64,000 nt of DNA. It comes from Heligmosomoides polygyrus polygyrus. Taxonomy: Eukaryota; Nematoda; Chromadorea; Rhabditida; Heligmosomidae. Position numbers and translations under genes: made by a program. Under the pieces are notes generated by a model that saw only the letters and a list, made by a program, of their open reading frames with translations, made no database searches and was not told the DNA's origin. The stretch covers positions 64,018,643 through 64,082,642 of the forward strand of contig OX377202.1 of the NCBI GenBank assembly GCA_947396885.1, given 5' to 3'. Shown piece by piece: positions 42,933 through 56,614 of the stretch. Numbering within the stretch: the first letter of the stretch is position 1; every line of letters begins with the position of its first letter.

Positions 42933-45817
42933 AGTAGCTTGTATTGTACTCGCCATACAGTACCTTGAATAGTAGATATCGTATGTCTACAGGATGGCAT
43001 CTTTCACCTTGGTTGGCGGTATCCTTGTGTTATTAGCTGGAGTTGAGCGTTGATATTCTGAGTGAGATACTCGAAGAGCATAGAATAAGCCCATTATGAA
43101 AAGAAGAGTTAGGCTTCCATACTTTTTTATCCTCTTCAGGCAAGCATGGCGAGAGGTGAGAAAAACACCAAAGGTAGAGGTGCCATGAACGCCGAGAGAA
43201 CATGCATTGTTGGAAAAGGAGCCCGCCTAGGACAGAAAACAGGAGCGACGTGAGGTGAATGCTGTACAGTGAATTACTGGACGAGAGAGGAGAAGCCTTC
43301 CACGTGAATGAGGCATTATTATGGCACTCTCCGTCTTATTCCGGCTGGACAATCACATCTTTTCAAGCCACGACAGCACCTGCAGTGAAACATGGAGCAT
43401 ATCAAACGGCCGCAACAAAATGCGACATTTGCACAAAAAATGATGAAGAGAGCAGCCAAGAAATGGAGACGGAGATGATTTAATGGACAGCAGAGAAAAC
43501 GATTGGCAGGTCAGCCCAAAAACTGTCTCTTCGCGCCTAGAGCTGCCATGTAGTCACGCGAATGTTTTCCCGTAGCGTCAAGCTTTTAACAGGCGCTAAA
43601 ATAAAAAGTTCTTCCTTTGCCTGGTTGGAATACAACGGAAAAGAAGTTGGGAAGAAATCAAACAAATTAAGATGGTCGGTGTCTTTGATTGTACCAGAGA
43701 CAGAGTACATGGCTAGCCAGCAAAGGATGGGCTTGAAAACGGAGGAGCAGTTATCCCCGAAGACCTGGCTATGTACGTATGCGCTCCAGTTCAAAAACAG
43801 CTATGAAGGAAAATTGGGAACTGAGCATGTTACTGTTAGCATGTTAATTAAGTAAAACACAATAGAATTCGCCGAATCTAGCAATGATAAAGCAAACAGT
43901 CATGTGACTATGTCCTAGCACAACTAGCAACGCATCACCAGAGTATGCCCTACATGATCTGCCAGGAGGTTCCTCCTGAGTAGCATCGCCCAGTGCAGCA
44001 ACACGTTCGTGAAAAACGTTATTGGAAAACGGTCTTGAACTTCTGAGAGGTCCATGGCCTCTGTGACATTTCCTTGAACACTCTCAAATGGACAACGAGC
44101 TTCCTTTTCATGAGTAGCATTGCCATTTCAAAAGGACATTTCGCTACTTTAGGCCGTTTACCGTTTCTCTGAGGCGTAACAGAAGTGCTCCGATACGCTC
44201 CACAATGCGCCTCGTACTTGGTAGTTTAAAGCAGTCATGGTCATTATTAGGTGAGGCTAGACGGCCTTTTCTTGAAATTCATGCATTGTTAGTCCTCCAC
44301 GTTGCTCAACTCCGCAGCGCTCATGTTGTTCAACTTCGCCAGTTTTGTCAAGCTAGGTCCACGTTAAGCAGCACCGTTTCTTCAAGACTATGCAGTGTTT
44401 CTACTCCTTGGACTTCAGCGCCTTAGGTGCACTCATATTGTTCAGCAACATTTCGAGCCCCCTCAGAGCACTATTCTTTCGTATTACAGAAACTGGAGGG
44501 CGTTCTTGCAAGACTGGCTTTGTCGCCCAAGCGCTCGTTTCAGACATTCCATGGGGAATCGAGATTGCCTTTGTTGCGCACGGCCCTCTCGTGTACGAAT
44601 GGCGTTGTCTAGGTTGAAATGTTTGGGAACTATGCTCTCATATTATGCGTTATCTAAACTCAGTCGCATAGAGGTATATCCAAGTAGAAGCGTATCATAC
44701 CAGAACATAAATTTGCCGACAAAGTCCGTAGGTTTAGTACAATAGCCGCTACATAGCTACGGACCACTCGATCACGGACCGGTGTACGGAATGTGTTCAC
44801 CCGTGATACTCGAAGCGTATTCGACCGGTGATTCGGTAAATAACTATCACCACAGCACTATTCTCGGAACAATCGTTTTATCAGCACCCCGAACGCCAAT
44901 CACAAGCCACCGACACAAACAGTAGCCGAGGCAGGGTGCAACTACCGCGGCTGCGGACCTCCAAACGCTAATGCGACAATAGGTCAACCTTTGCGCAGAA
45001 AGCCTGCTTGGAGCAGAATGTCGGAGTAGCGCCGTAAGACGAGGCCAGCTGCATCGAATTTTGCGATAACACTATAGCAGTTCTTCTTTCTCGGCAGCTT
45101 GGCTTGCAGTGAAGGAGGAAGAGCGTTTTCACTCTTCAATGATTAAGTTGGTCAGTTAGGAGTAGAGCCAATTCTGAACGGCTTTGGATGCAAAGCAATC
45201 CTTGGTTGGTGTCGGCTAGAGCCTAGGATTTCACCTAGCGATATGGTGGGCTTCCTGAAGAAGATTACCCGGAGTATTGTCGGGATTGTAATGGCTCCAC
45301 CCTTTCAAATGATGAGCCTTTGAAAACCATGCCGCTCGTGAATCGCGATATAAGAAATTTAGGTGCATGTCGCAAAGGTGGGCGGTGCCGAGTGCGGGAA
45401 TGCGCCAGAGCACCGGTCGTAGTCACACGCCGACCGTAATCGTGCCCCCCAATTAGGCAGCGACTGAACACACCTCTTTCGGTGGCGGGGCTCAGGCGCA
45501 CAGGCAGGTCACCTGAGCTGTTGAATAAGCGATTAGTCAGCTATTTGGTTGGTTGCCAACAACCTAGCATTTCAGGTGCGCCTGAGACAGGCTCAAGTTT
45601 TGGATTCGATTTACGACCCGCTTCTAACTCCAGCACAGCTTCATTCTTCTTATCTGGTTTGATTTTTTACTACTTTTATAGTTTTTGTACCTCTTGAAAA
45701 GTAAAGATTCCCCTGTGTAGTCTTTAAATTAAACGGAACAAATGTTGCTAATTTTAGCAGAACGTCATAGCACTGCACACATTTTCGATACCTGAACTAC
45801 CGACATCCTGGTTGTTA
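42933..45817. other. Intergenic, no supported gene
   Basis: Frames at 43259-43483, 43562-43855 and 44205-44745 have no family motifs. Around 44295-44460 a degenerate motif (GTTGCTCAACTCCGC, GTTGTTCAACTTCGCC, TTGTTCAGCAAC) recurs three times. Nothing else was assigned. Confidence 0.4.
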
Positions 45818-46541
45818 GCAGAATCTCGAGCGGCAGGCGCAAGCTTGCTACGACCGTCTGGCGATGTTCGTACTCATGTTGAACGTCTAGAAGGCCGAGT
45901 ACCTAACTGCTGCCGTAAACGACTAAGATTCGGCTGCCCGGTCAGATTGCACTCACTTCAGTGTTCATGTACTTGCGATCAGCAAATGCGTCCGACGGCG
46001 ACGTGAAATAAACTCGCGAGTGAGCGCAGCTTGATCCAAATGGCGCTCGGTGACAGGTGTACTCTGCGATAGGAAGATACCAGAGCGCATGCAGTCAAAA
46101 ATCTACGGAACGGTCAACCGGGCAGTAGCAATGTACTGCGCTGAATGTTGGCCTGCGACAAAGGAAGTGGAAACCCGCTTCAGTCTCCTGAAGACGAAGA
46201 TGATGCGCTGGGCAGCTGGAGTCACGCGCATGGACCGCCGAAAAGTTGCTATTCGGCAGAAATTCGGTGTCGCGGCGATAGCTGACAAGATGCGCGAAGC
46301 CCGCTCACGATGGTACGGCTACGTTCTTCGTGGGAGAGAAAGCAGCGTGCGCAAGATAGGCCCTGAGTTGGAAGTGTCGGGAGTGTCGGACTAGAGGACG
46401 CCCGAAGCAGCGCTAGTCGGACAAACATGAACATGAAAGTGACGGGCGCCCATCCTGATCAACCGGAGGAAAGGTAGCGTCACGACACCAAAAGAGCAGT
46501 CCTTGCGACGATGCAGGACAGACGCTAAAGAAGAAGAAGCA
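45818..46541 (+). pseudogene. Family B relic, C-terminal RT region
   Basis: Similarity to the intact family B ORF starts at LERQAQA.YDRLAMF and continues through VTGVLCDRKIPERMQSKIYG, AECWPATKEVETR, MRWAAGVTRMDR and ARSRWYGYVLRG to AAAGAAGAAGAAG at the end. Stops occur at several points and an internal deletion removes part of the IKVNG segment. No matching target duplication was found. It is 5' truncated and inactive. Confidence 0.85.
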
Positions 46542-47960
46542 AGCACACGTTATTCACTTCTCCGCGATCTATGAAAATAAGGACATCAGGTTTGGCACCC
46601 TAAATCTTCCTCGAATTCTCCGCATTTTCACTTCTGCAAAAAAGTCATCCTGACGTTCAATAAATGTTGGAAGCATTGTGTGCAAGCAAATAAATAAATA
46701 ATTAATTAATCAAAATAATATGGGCCCTAGGTAGCCTGCGAACCGACCGGGCATGTTTGCCTCATATTCATTGCCGAGTTTTATTATTGTTGTCCGGGTA
46801 CTACCGTCAATATTGACTGTGTACACATTGACTCTGTGCATCACTAGTCTAGTAGTACTGTGGCTTTGGAACGTTCACTGTTAGCTCAGTGGTGCTGAGT
46901 CGGAGCCGCCATGAAAAGGCATAAAAACGACTACGAAAGCTAGGCATGAACGTTTCTTCTAGGATCGTGTTTCAAAAAGCGGGAAAGCAAATATAAGGAT
47001 TGCTCTACAAAGTAAGGCATATGCCTACTGAAAAACAGCAAGCCCTTGCTTAATGAAGTTCCAGGCCAACTAACGCTTTATCGGTGAAATAGTGCGGGAC
47101 AGATTAGGGTGAAACGCGGCTGGGCGGTCATCGAACTCATTGTAGATATGCATTTGAACTACCTCAACGATATTCCCTTAAAGTAAAATGAGAAGCACAA
47201 TCAAAAGAAAAAAAGAAAGAAAAAGAAAGTCAGTAGAAAAAATTTGCTCAACATCGATCATTACCTTCTACAGTTGATAGGCTTAAGAAAAAAGGAGATT
47301 TGAATAATGAAGAATTTTTCATAAGAAAACCAACTGCGATGCAGGAAGCCTACCACAGCAGTACGTTTGCCAAGTGATACCGTTTCACGTTATTTTTATC
47401 TCAATCTGAACAGTTTTCCTACGAAAAAATTTTCCCTTTTCACCTCCTCTTGCTAGTAAGACACCTTTCAGATCAAACTCTATACATTTGAAGAAAGTCG
47501 AGAAAACTATTGGTTAAAAAAGTTTACATTAGCCTATGCATGGTATTTCAATAAAAAGGTTGCATCGTTGAGTATTCATTGAATTCCTAACTTATTGCCA
47601 TTTCTTTAGCTTGCATGTAAACGTAGGACCTAGCAGAAGCAAAAAGCTCAAAATTGGAAAAATCATTTCACTACTGACCAATGCGGCGAAGACAGCAACT
47701 GGGCATGTAGCAATCCAACAACAATCTGAGCCGTATGACGATTGCGACGTTGGTCGGCTCGGGAGCGTTCTGAGCGAACTATTTCTATATTTCCTGGACA
47801 TCCTTTGAAGTCGCCTTAAAATGGGCAGATTAACGGATAACTTTCCTGAGGCGTCTTCAGTTTGATTCCATAGACGAGACAATTTTGATTTAGAAGGTGT
47901 CTAGCTTGGTTTGAGAGTAATCCCTTTTGAGTTATGAGTTCGCAAGAGCTCGGTTTAAGT
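46542..47960. other. Intergenic, no supported gene
   Basis: AAATAAATAAATAATTAATTAA occurs at about 46690. A plus-strand frame at 47611-47808 follows TTTCTTTAG, which could serve as an acceptor, but it has no recognisable motif and no partner exon. Confidence 0.4.
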
Positions 47961-48620
47961 TTAACACATTCGCGACCATGTCCACTCATATGAGTGGACA
48001 TACGGAGAGGGCGCGACGGACGGTGTTCACTCATTTGAGTTTCGGGGGAGTTTTGGGAAGAACTTTGTTTATTGACGTTTTTGTTCGATTTCCTTCTCAA
48101 ATTCGCAAATTATAGCAGCATAAAAATGTTGGGTTTGCGTAGATAAAAAAAAGATTGGCTTTATCGTAATTAACAAGAAAAGAACTTTTTCCATTACTGA
48201 AACACAATAAGCGCACATACTTCTAGACCAGAATTAATGCACAAGCTACAGATGAAATATGAATTGAACTCTTAAATAAAACAACCCAGGCCCTGAATGA
48301 TTATGACATTGCACAAACTTTTAACAAGAACGCTTCTTATCGTTGGAGAATCTCAAACAAACACATTTTTCGGAACTGGTGCAGCGCGAATGGACTATCC
48401 TTTCTTCTTGGCAATATCTCTTCCCAGGCTGCTACTCAGTTTTTTATAGCAAGCTGTGCAGTTCTTCTGGACTTTTCTTGAGCCTACAGTTTTGTTTTCT
48501 AAGACTCTGTCTTTTTTCAGCGCCTGTCCACGCAATTGAGTGTACACACGCACTCGCCAAAAAAGCCACGGGCCGTCGCGCGCACTGGGCGCCTAAACGC
48601 TCTGGTCGTGAATGTGTTAA
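47961..48620. mobile_element. piggyBac-like non-autonomous element, 660 bp
   Basis: The ends are TTAA-CACATTCGCGACC and the inverted TTAA-CACATTCACGACC, one mismatch in 17 bp, with TTAA at both borders as in piggyBac. A perfect 24-bp palindrome (ATGTCCACTCAT and its complement) lies 17 bp inside the left end. A related GTCCACGCAATTGAGTG sequence lies inside the right end. There is no transposase frame. Confidence 0.8.
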
Positions 48621-49410
48621 GGTGGGTTAGCTTGAAATGGTAGAAGTCCATTTTAGGTGCAGCAAGTGAAAACGGTATGTAGACCGCTGCAGGAAGGTAG
48701 TTACACATTCATTGCGAGAGGATACCAACTAATAACCACGAATTCAGAGGCTCTGTTAACTGTAGAGAGATTGCAAAGAAGACGTTTCTTAACTTTAAAA
48801 TGTGTTCGCTCTGAAGTTCTGGGCCATCGATCTACAGCCCCACCCATCGCAACCTACCTAGAGCGCCGGTTTCCTACGCAAGTCTGCCTGTACTTGCCCG
48901 ATTTTGAAAACTGTAAAATATGGCACTGCTGTTTCATAATTCTCTGCTCACGCTTGGACTACCTTTCGCCAGTTCTGTAACGAACACTTGCTCTCCCAGT
49001 CTTCACCATTATAAACGAATTAGATAGGGGAATGCAATAATCTCAATCACACCACTGAGAAGGGACAACAGAGGTGCCTGAGCCATTCCGACCTTCTCTT
49101 GAAATTTCCGCTTGACCACACTTTGTATATCAATTTGGTCGGCCCTATGCAAATGTAAACCGATAGAAACATCAGTTGCTCATCCTCTCCCCATGAGTGT
49201 AGCAACTTTCTAGGCCTTTCCAATCATGAATGACGCTCGATCGTGAATTTGCATCAAATTCTGTTCGATAAAATTTACGCGAATTTACTATAAACAAACT
49301 GACTAGGCGTTATTACCAAACACAACGATGGTCAAAAAATACTCGTCTCTTTCTCTAAGAAACTGCCTCCAGTATATCTCTGGGGGCTGGAATGGAACAA
49401 CCTTCGATAG
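48621..49410. other. Intergenic, no supported gene
   Basis: A frame at 48657-48980 has no motif. Nothing recognised. Confidence 0.4.
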
Positions 49411-50159
49411 TACAATACCGCCCGCGTCGCGCGGTCAAAAAGACGGAAAAGACGGAAGGATTTTTCCGCCGCAAACCGTCGCATACTCATAACTTTTTTA
49501 GTTTTAAGTTGTTCGAGAAACTGTTGGCACCATTCGATTCGTCTCCTCAAGGTCTATACAATCGTGTATAAAACTTTACCAGATCTCCGCGTTTTCGACG
49601 TGGGTGGCCTAAAAAATAACTGCAGCAGGCTTTTGCGATTAGAGCACCTTATTTTCCAGGAAGTGCATGAGACGTGCAGTGTTTTCGAAGTATCTCAAGC
49701 ATGACGTGCATTGTCAGTGCTCTGTCATGCCCGGAATGCTCAGAGAGTGCGCCGTGCACAATGCATATGGGATCGAACCTATCAATCGAATGGGCGGAAC
49801 CATGTCCACTAGGTTTCTATCTTCGCTTCATGGAAAATGTAAAGCCTTCAAGACTATCTTGCAGTGTTGAGAATTTCATAAGAAATTTCCGGCCGCCCTA
49901 CTTGGGAATTGCTTAAGTGAATTGCTCAAGAGACTTAAGTGTGCGTCGTGTACAATGCTTATAGAGATGAACCTATCAATCGAGTGCGTTCGACAACTGG
50001 TAGAGTGCGCGTTTGGGGAGCTCAGTCGCTAGCCGGCCTACTAAGAAATTGCTCTAATGCTGTCCAGCTAGCCTTTGGAGTGCGCCGTGAACAATGCATA
50101 TAGAATCGAACCTTTCAATCGAAGGCGCGACCGCTTGCAAATTGCACGCACGGGCGAGT

Positions 50160-51188
50160 TCGTAGCGCAATAACTCTTTCAAGTTCAAACTGTTTCGGCT
50201 GCATCTCGTAGGTCTTGTAGGCCGTAACACGATCTAGTAGCACATTAAAGTAGAACGGTGTAGCCTAGGAACAGGCAATGTTACAGGGAAGCGAAAATGC
50301 AGGTGAGGCTTGTGTGACGCTTTTTTTCGATTTCAGTGGTCCACTGCGGGAAGACCCGGTGAGCAAACGGCCTTCAAATGCGTGTGCAAATAGAGCTCTT
50401 AAGGTACTTCGCAATGACGTGCTCAGCACCCCTCAGCTTCCTAAATTGCCTTAGCCTCAGCTGCCAGTTTAAAGCGGCGGAAGATAGCGGTTAGAGTTTC
50501 TTTCTCTTTTACTCGTCCAGATTTGGGTTTTCGACATTAGCAATGGCATCCTTCTGTTCAGCATGAAAAGCGCTATCGAACTGTACCAGTTTTGACCAAT
50601 TTTGGAAATATCGATTTTTTAACAGATCTGCATCGGGGACGGGGCTGCCCTACAATTTTCTGAGGCCGCGGCAGACGGAGGATGACGCCATTGAAAATCG
50701 ATATCTTCGAATTGGGCCACGCTTGATACCATTCGATAGAGCGTTTCATGATGAATTGAACGGTGTTATTGGGAGTAGAGAATACTGTAATACGGACGAG
50801 TAAGAGCTAGGAGAACATCAACCGTTGTGCTGATTTGAACGCCTGTTCTGAGCGCGATAACTCTGTCATGTTTGAACCTTTCCGGTTGCAGCTTGTAAGT
50901 TTTGTAGGCAGCAAAACGTTCTAGCACTGTGCCGTAACACAGCAATGTAGCTTATGACTGAACAAAGTTGAAGCAGTGCGAAAATGCAGGTGAGGCTTGT
51001 GTGGCACGATTTTTTCCAATTTCAGTTGACCCCTGCGGGAAGACGCACAGAGTTAACGGCCTACAAATGCGCAGGTGAGCAGAACGTTTAAGGTTGGTTA
51101 CGATGGCATGCTCGCAACTCCTTAGCTGATTAAACTGCCTTAGCACCAGCTTTCATTTTAGGGCGGCGGAGTTTTAGTGTTGAAGCTT
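50160..51188. repeat. Diverged direct duplication, period about 690 bp
   Basis: The block from about 50165 (ATAACTCTTTCAAGTT ... GAAAATGCAGGTGAGGCTTG ... CTGCGGGAAGAC) recurs from about 50858 (ATAACTCTGTCATGTT ... GAAAATGCAGGTGAGGCTTG ... CTGCGGGAAGAC). It lies inside the element at 49411-52133. Confidence 0.75.
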
Positions 51189-51984
51189 CCTGCGTCATTA
51201 TTCGCCCACGTTTGAGTGTTCGACACTCGCAGTTCTACCGTTCTGTTCGACATGGAAAGCGCTATCGAATGTTATCAATTTCGACCGATTTTGGAAACAT
51301 CGATTTTTTGACAATTTCCCATCGAGGACTAGGGCACTCCAGGCCGAGCTTGCGCGGACGATGAGTCATCGAAAATCGATAATTTCGAAATTAGCCAAAT
51401 TTTCTCGTCCAAAATCATCTAGAGGTTATGTGGGGCGCTGATTACGAATCCGACGTCCGTTTTTGAATATTCCGCCGATTTCGGTAGGTTTTGGATTTTC
51501 TTCTGGGTAATTGAGTGTGGTCGGGTCAGGATCACCGATCGCTCCCAGGGAATGGCGGTCTCCCGCCGTTATCGTCCAAGTGAACCTCGGCATCGTGTGC
51601 GGCACCCCGAATATCTGTACGAAGTTTGAGCAAAATCAGTGATGCTGACCCGACCACCCTCAATTATCCAGAAGAAAATCCAAAACCTACTGAAATCGGC
51701 GGAATTTTCGAAAACGGACGTCGGGTTCGTAATCAGCGCCCCAAACAACCCCTAGATGGTTTTGGACGAGAAAGTATGGCCAATTTCGAAAATATCGATT
51801 TTCGATGACGTCATCGTACGCGCAGGCTCGGCCTGGAGCGCCCCCGTCCTCGATGGGAAATTGTCAAAAAATCGATGTTTCCAAAATCGGTCGAAATTGA
51901 TACCATTCGATAGCGCTTTCCATGTCGAACAGAACGGTAGAACTGCGAGTGTCGAACACTCAAACGTGGGCGAATAATGGCGCA
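51189..51984. repeat. Inner palindrome, arms about 340 bp
   Basis: Left arm 51189-51529 is inverted at 51646-51984, with a loop of about 115 bp. Matching landmarks include GAGTGTTCGACACTCGCAG, CATCGATTTTTTGACAATTT, GGGGCGCTGATTACGA and GTGGTCGGGTCAG. Transcription in either direction would give a long double-stranded hairpin. Confidence 0.88.
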
Positions 51985-52482
51985 GGAAGGAAGATCTTGA
52001 GGAGACGAATTGAATGGTGCCAACAGTTTCTCAAACAACTTAAAACTAAAAGAGTTATGAGCATGCGACGGTCTGCGACTGATTTTTCCGTCGCAAACCG
52101 TCTTTTTGACCGCGCGACGCGGGCGGTATTGTAGGAATGCGATGCGCCTTTCTAGCTCTGGATCGGAAACGGAGGAGCCCAGCCTCATAGACAGGAGAGT
52201 ACTTTTAATGATGTACTGTTTTCTCCTCTTGCACTGGTCTGCTCCCAAGCGGCAGTAGATAGAGACACAATGTAGAGAAATGTAAAAGTTAGTTAAGGGA
52301 AGAACTAAGTCGTCTTCGAGAAGCCCGTGTACAGGACGGTGTCTTCTACGACAGTAACACATTAGAGCACCAAAAACAACTCTAAAGGGAAGTGGCAATG
52401 CGCTACCACGTTTGGAGTAGACGCATCTTTGTAACTCCGTACACATACATTTGGACGCCTGTTGGTGTTGATCAAGGACCAC

Positions 52483-52603
52483 ATTTACGAACATTTACGA
52501 TTTACGAGCCAAAATGTCGTAAATTGTAAATCGTAGAAAATTCCGCAAAAATAACCGCAAACCGTAAAAACGTAAATCGTAAAGCGTAACTTCGCAACCC
52601 CTG
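52483..52603 (-). mobile_element. hAT-like terminus (partial)
   Basis: The right edge reads GCAACCCCTG, the inverse of CAGGGGTTGC, preceded by repeated TTTACG/CGTAAA motifs. That pattern matches other hAT-like ends here (terminal CAGGG plus a short CG-containing repeat). No left terminus or 8-bp duplication was found, so it is a fragment. Confidence 0.45.
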
Positions 52604-53639
52604 GTGGATAGCGATGACAGAGACTGAACTGCATTCGATAAACAAGAGAAAATGGCTGAAATCAAATCGAGACCAGCACCGAGAGCAAAAGCACAACACC
52701 TCTCTGTCATCAGGAATCCTGCCAATATGTAGGCGACACGAGTTAGTGAACAAAGCTGGTTGCAGCCTGTGAACGGCCTTTCCAAGATTCTAAATAGCAC
52801 GAGTGACCTCCATTTCACGCCCACGGCAGTCTGATCCCTACGATCCGCTGTACGTCTACTGCAAACAATATTGCTTGAAAAGAACGGAATGCAAGCTACA
52901 CTAATAAGTGTAAGTGTACTGGGATGTCCTAATAATCTAGTAACTTCTGAGAAATTGGTGCCTCTCTTAGGGTCACTAAACCATTAAAACCCTAGCATAA
53001 GACAACATTGCATTGTCCGTGCTATGCATAATGCGCTGTGGTACATCATATACCTTGAAATTGGGCTTACTTGATCCTTCAACGGGAGCACTAATATTAG
53101 TGAAACGAGAGAAACTGCAAAACGTGTTGTGTTACATGTTGTAAAAGCTTCTTGGCTAACGTTCAAGAGGTATAGGCTTCTCTCAGAGGCAGGTGAGGTA
53201 AATTCTTCTAGAATGCGTCTACAAAACCATTACCTCGTCGATTTCTTGAAGGCTGAACTAAACGAAACCCAGAGAGAACCTATATGCCGCATGTCACCAC
53301 AACCCACTGAAGTCCAGGGTAGGCAAAAAAAGGTGGACCATGCACTTTGGGCCATCGACAGCAGGTTAATAATATGTCGGGTTGATAGGTAGAATCCTCA
53401 AAACAATGTTTTGCAAGTTTGTTCTAAGCCTAATGCAACAGACATAGATGCAGTGTGCTGCTACAGGATGTGTTGCTGCGATCAGAGCTTCGCACTATGC
53501 GGTTCTTGTGCCTTCACTCTCTGCTTTCCTGGCAGGATTACAGCAACAGCGTTGTTGACCACATGCAACGTCCTCACGTTTGAGTAGTGGTAGGGTATTA
53601 CAGCCTGGTCCTGATTTGCGAAGGTTCTGCCAGCGAGGA
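52604..53639. other. Intergenic, no supported gene
   Basis: A plus-strand frame at 53129-53392 has no recognisable motif. The last part may belong to the mariner relic that follows. Confidence 0.4.
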
Positions 53640-54300
53640 AGCGAGAAAGTGCTTAAAAATGGTGGTAGTTGGTTGGAGCAGGGTCTGGTGAGTATAGAGG
53701 GTGAAGCAGAACTTCAACTAGTTCGTTTAATTTTTGCATGGCGATTTGCGAAACGTTTGGGTGGGCGTTGTTGTGCAGAAGAATTGGACCTCTTCTGTTG
53801 ACCAGTGCAGCAGCTCATGCAGTTTTCGGTACATCTCGTCGATTTCGTCATAGTAAGACTCTGCTGGGATGTTTCGGCCTGCTTCCAGAAAGTTGTAGGG
53901 AATTACGCCAGCCGCCGACCACCACACTGTTACCTTCGCCTTCTTCTGGGGTGATTTCGATTTTGGGAAGTGTCTGAAGGTTCATCGTCATCAACCCACT
54001 GTCCTGATCGTCTTCGTTATCGTACGGAACCCACTTGTCATCCCATCTGACGACTCTATCCCGAAACTGGTCGTTTTGATTCCGGAGAAGTAAGGAAGTA
54101 AGGAGAAACAGATTTCGAAACGCGACAATTTCCGGCGATTACACGGGGCATCCACTTTTCGAGCCTTTTCACCCTTCCAAGGCGCTTCAAACCATCTGTA
54201 AAGCAACTATAAAGACTCCTAGACCTTCCATGATCTCGCGGACTGTTTGCGATGGAGCAGCTTCCACAAAGGCCTCCAAATCCTCGTTCTGGATTGCCGC
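53640..54300 (-). pseudogene. mariner (DD34D-type) transposase relic
   Basis: On the minus strand the order is NEDLEAFVEAAPSQTVREI (helix-turn-helix region), LKRLGRVKRLEKWMP, RWDDKWVPYDN (first catalytic Asp), VWWSAAGVIPYNFLEAGRNI, RNIPAESYYDEIDEMYRKL, PILLHNNAHPNVSQIAM and PLYSPDPAPTNYHHF. In functional mariner transposases the second and third positions read HDNARPH and SDYH, so both are Asp-to-Asn here. Several frameshifts and stops occur. No terminal repeats were identified. It is clearly inactive. Confidence 0.85.
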
Positions 54301-55286
<986 letters not shown>

Positions 55287-56614
55287 GAGTTAGTGCACCT
55301 CCAAACTACGCTACAGAGTTGCTGCCCAAAGTCACACTAAATTGCAAGCTCGAAGCAGCTTCATGAACAAGTGGGCAACACACGGGAAGTGTCGCCGTAG
55401 TGGAGCACAGAACACTTATTGAGAAGTGAGGCCTTTAAAGGCGTCGACGGTTTTCGTCGACGGACTGGTAGATAACGCTCGGACACCACGACGAACGAGG
55501 CTGCGGCAGAAACGAACAGCGGAACAGAGGTGGCAGCGAAGGCGAGTCGCGCTCCCTGCAGACAGCGCGCTATCACACGCACGAAGGAGGCCCGAAAACG
55601 GTCGAAACCAAACCGTCCCCTCGCCTTGGCGGCACCGGTCGTCGCTTCTGCGGGGGTGATGGAGCGCGATTAGCGCGAGGGTAGTTCAACGACCGGCTAC
55701 ATGCAACGACGCGGCGGGTTCGCCAGAACACCGGCGCAGGCTTACGAGCAGGCGGCTTTCCACGAGACCCGGAAAATGTCGCTGAGCAGTGAGGACAGAG
55801 GACGATAAGTGATGTAGTGTTCACTGTGAAGGTAAGTGGAACGCGCTTAAACACCTTGAGTCAAGTCAGCGGGAATGAGAGAAGGTGAATTCCATGGCGC
55901 CAGATTCCAAAGCCAGCAACCTACTGACACGCTATACTTATCTCTACCGCGACTTCACCATTAGTCCAAAAGTGAAAAAGTTCCACGGAAGTATTACATT
56001 GGTCCAGACTGTTGGAATTTGGTGCCATGTTATGTTCAACCTCCGGTACACGGTTCAGCCGCAGCAGAAAATTAGTCGTATGGAAACGGATATAACGAAC
56101 CGTAAGATGTATATGTATAAACACCGTTTGCTTAGCATTGGAGATCAGACGGAGCAGACCTTTCTAGAGTTGCTCAGCTATGGGATTTCTTTCATCTACG
56201 GAAGCGGTTACTAGATAGCCATCATGTACGACGCGCTCCAGTAACACAAGTACAATTTTCTTTCCTACTTTCTTCTTCTCGTAGCTTGCTCCTCACCTCA
56301 TGTCGCAAAAGCGACAAGTGATCCTATTTTTTAATGTAAAAGTGTTGCTTAGCATATTTTCTGTCGTACTGTAGCTCAAGAATTTGAAATGTTATCGATG
56401 TGCTCATCTGCGAGCCGCGCTCAAGAAACATAGGCTTATCGCGCTCTGCATCAGAAGCCGCATGCTTCTGTATAAGAGCTCCGCCTAAACAACGAGAGGG
56501 CATTCTACGCCGCCGACGACGTTTCACTTGCATGCTTGTCACTTCCACGATTTCGGTCATTTTGCAGCGAAACCCGATGTCTCGTTAATTAGTGTTATTT
56601 GTCTTTAATAAAGT
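55287..56614. other. GC-rich then AT-rich intergenic stretch
   Basis: About 55430-55760 is markedly GC-rich compared with its surroundings. A 109-codon plus-strand frame at 55885-56214 has no motif. TAATAAAG lies directly before the SL1 match. Confidence 0.4.

Larger units (their letters stand above)
49411..52133. mobile_element. Composite TA-flanked foldback element, 2.7 kb
   Basis: The termini are TA-CAATACCGCCCGCGTCGCGC and its inverse ending GCGGGCGGTATTG-TA. Terminal arms of about 150 bp match (GTCAAAAAGACGG, CGCAAACCGTC, ACTCATAACT, GTTGTTYGAGAAACTGTTGG, GTCTCCTCAAG). Between them lie three diverged copies of a CGTGCACAATGCATATGG / GAACCTATCAATCGA unit (49748, 49939, 50084), a direct duplication of about 690 bp period, and an inner palindrome at 51189-51984. 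No transposase is visible; long frames over the palindrome are chance. Confidence 0.82.

Noticed and set aside
51811..52494. 227-codon minus-strand frame
   Set aside because: It crosses the arm of the inner palindrome and the end of the foldback element, with no recognisable motif.
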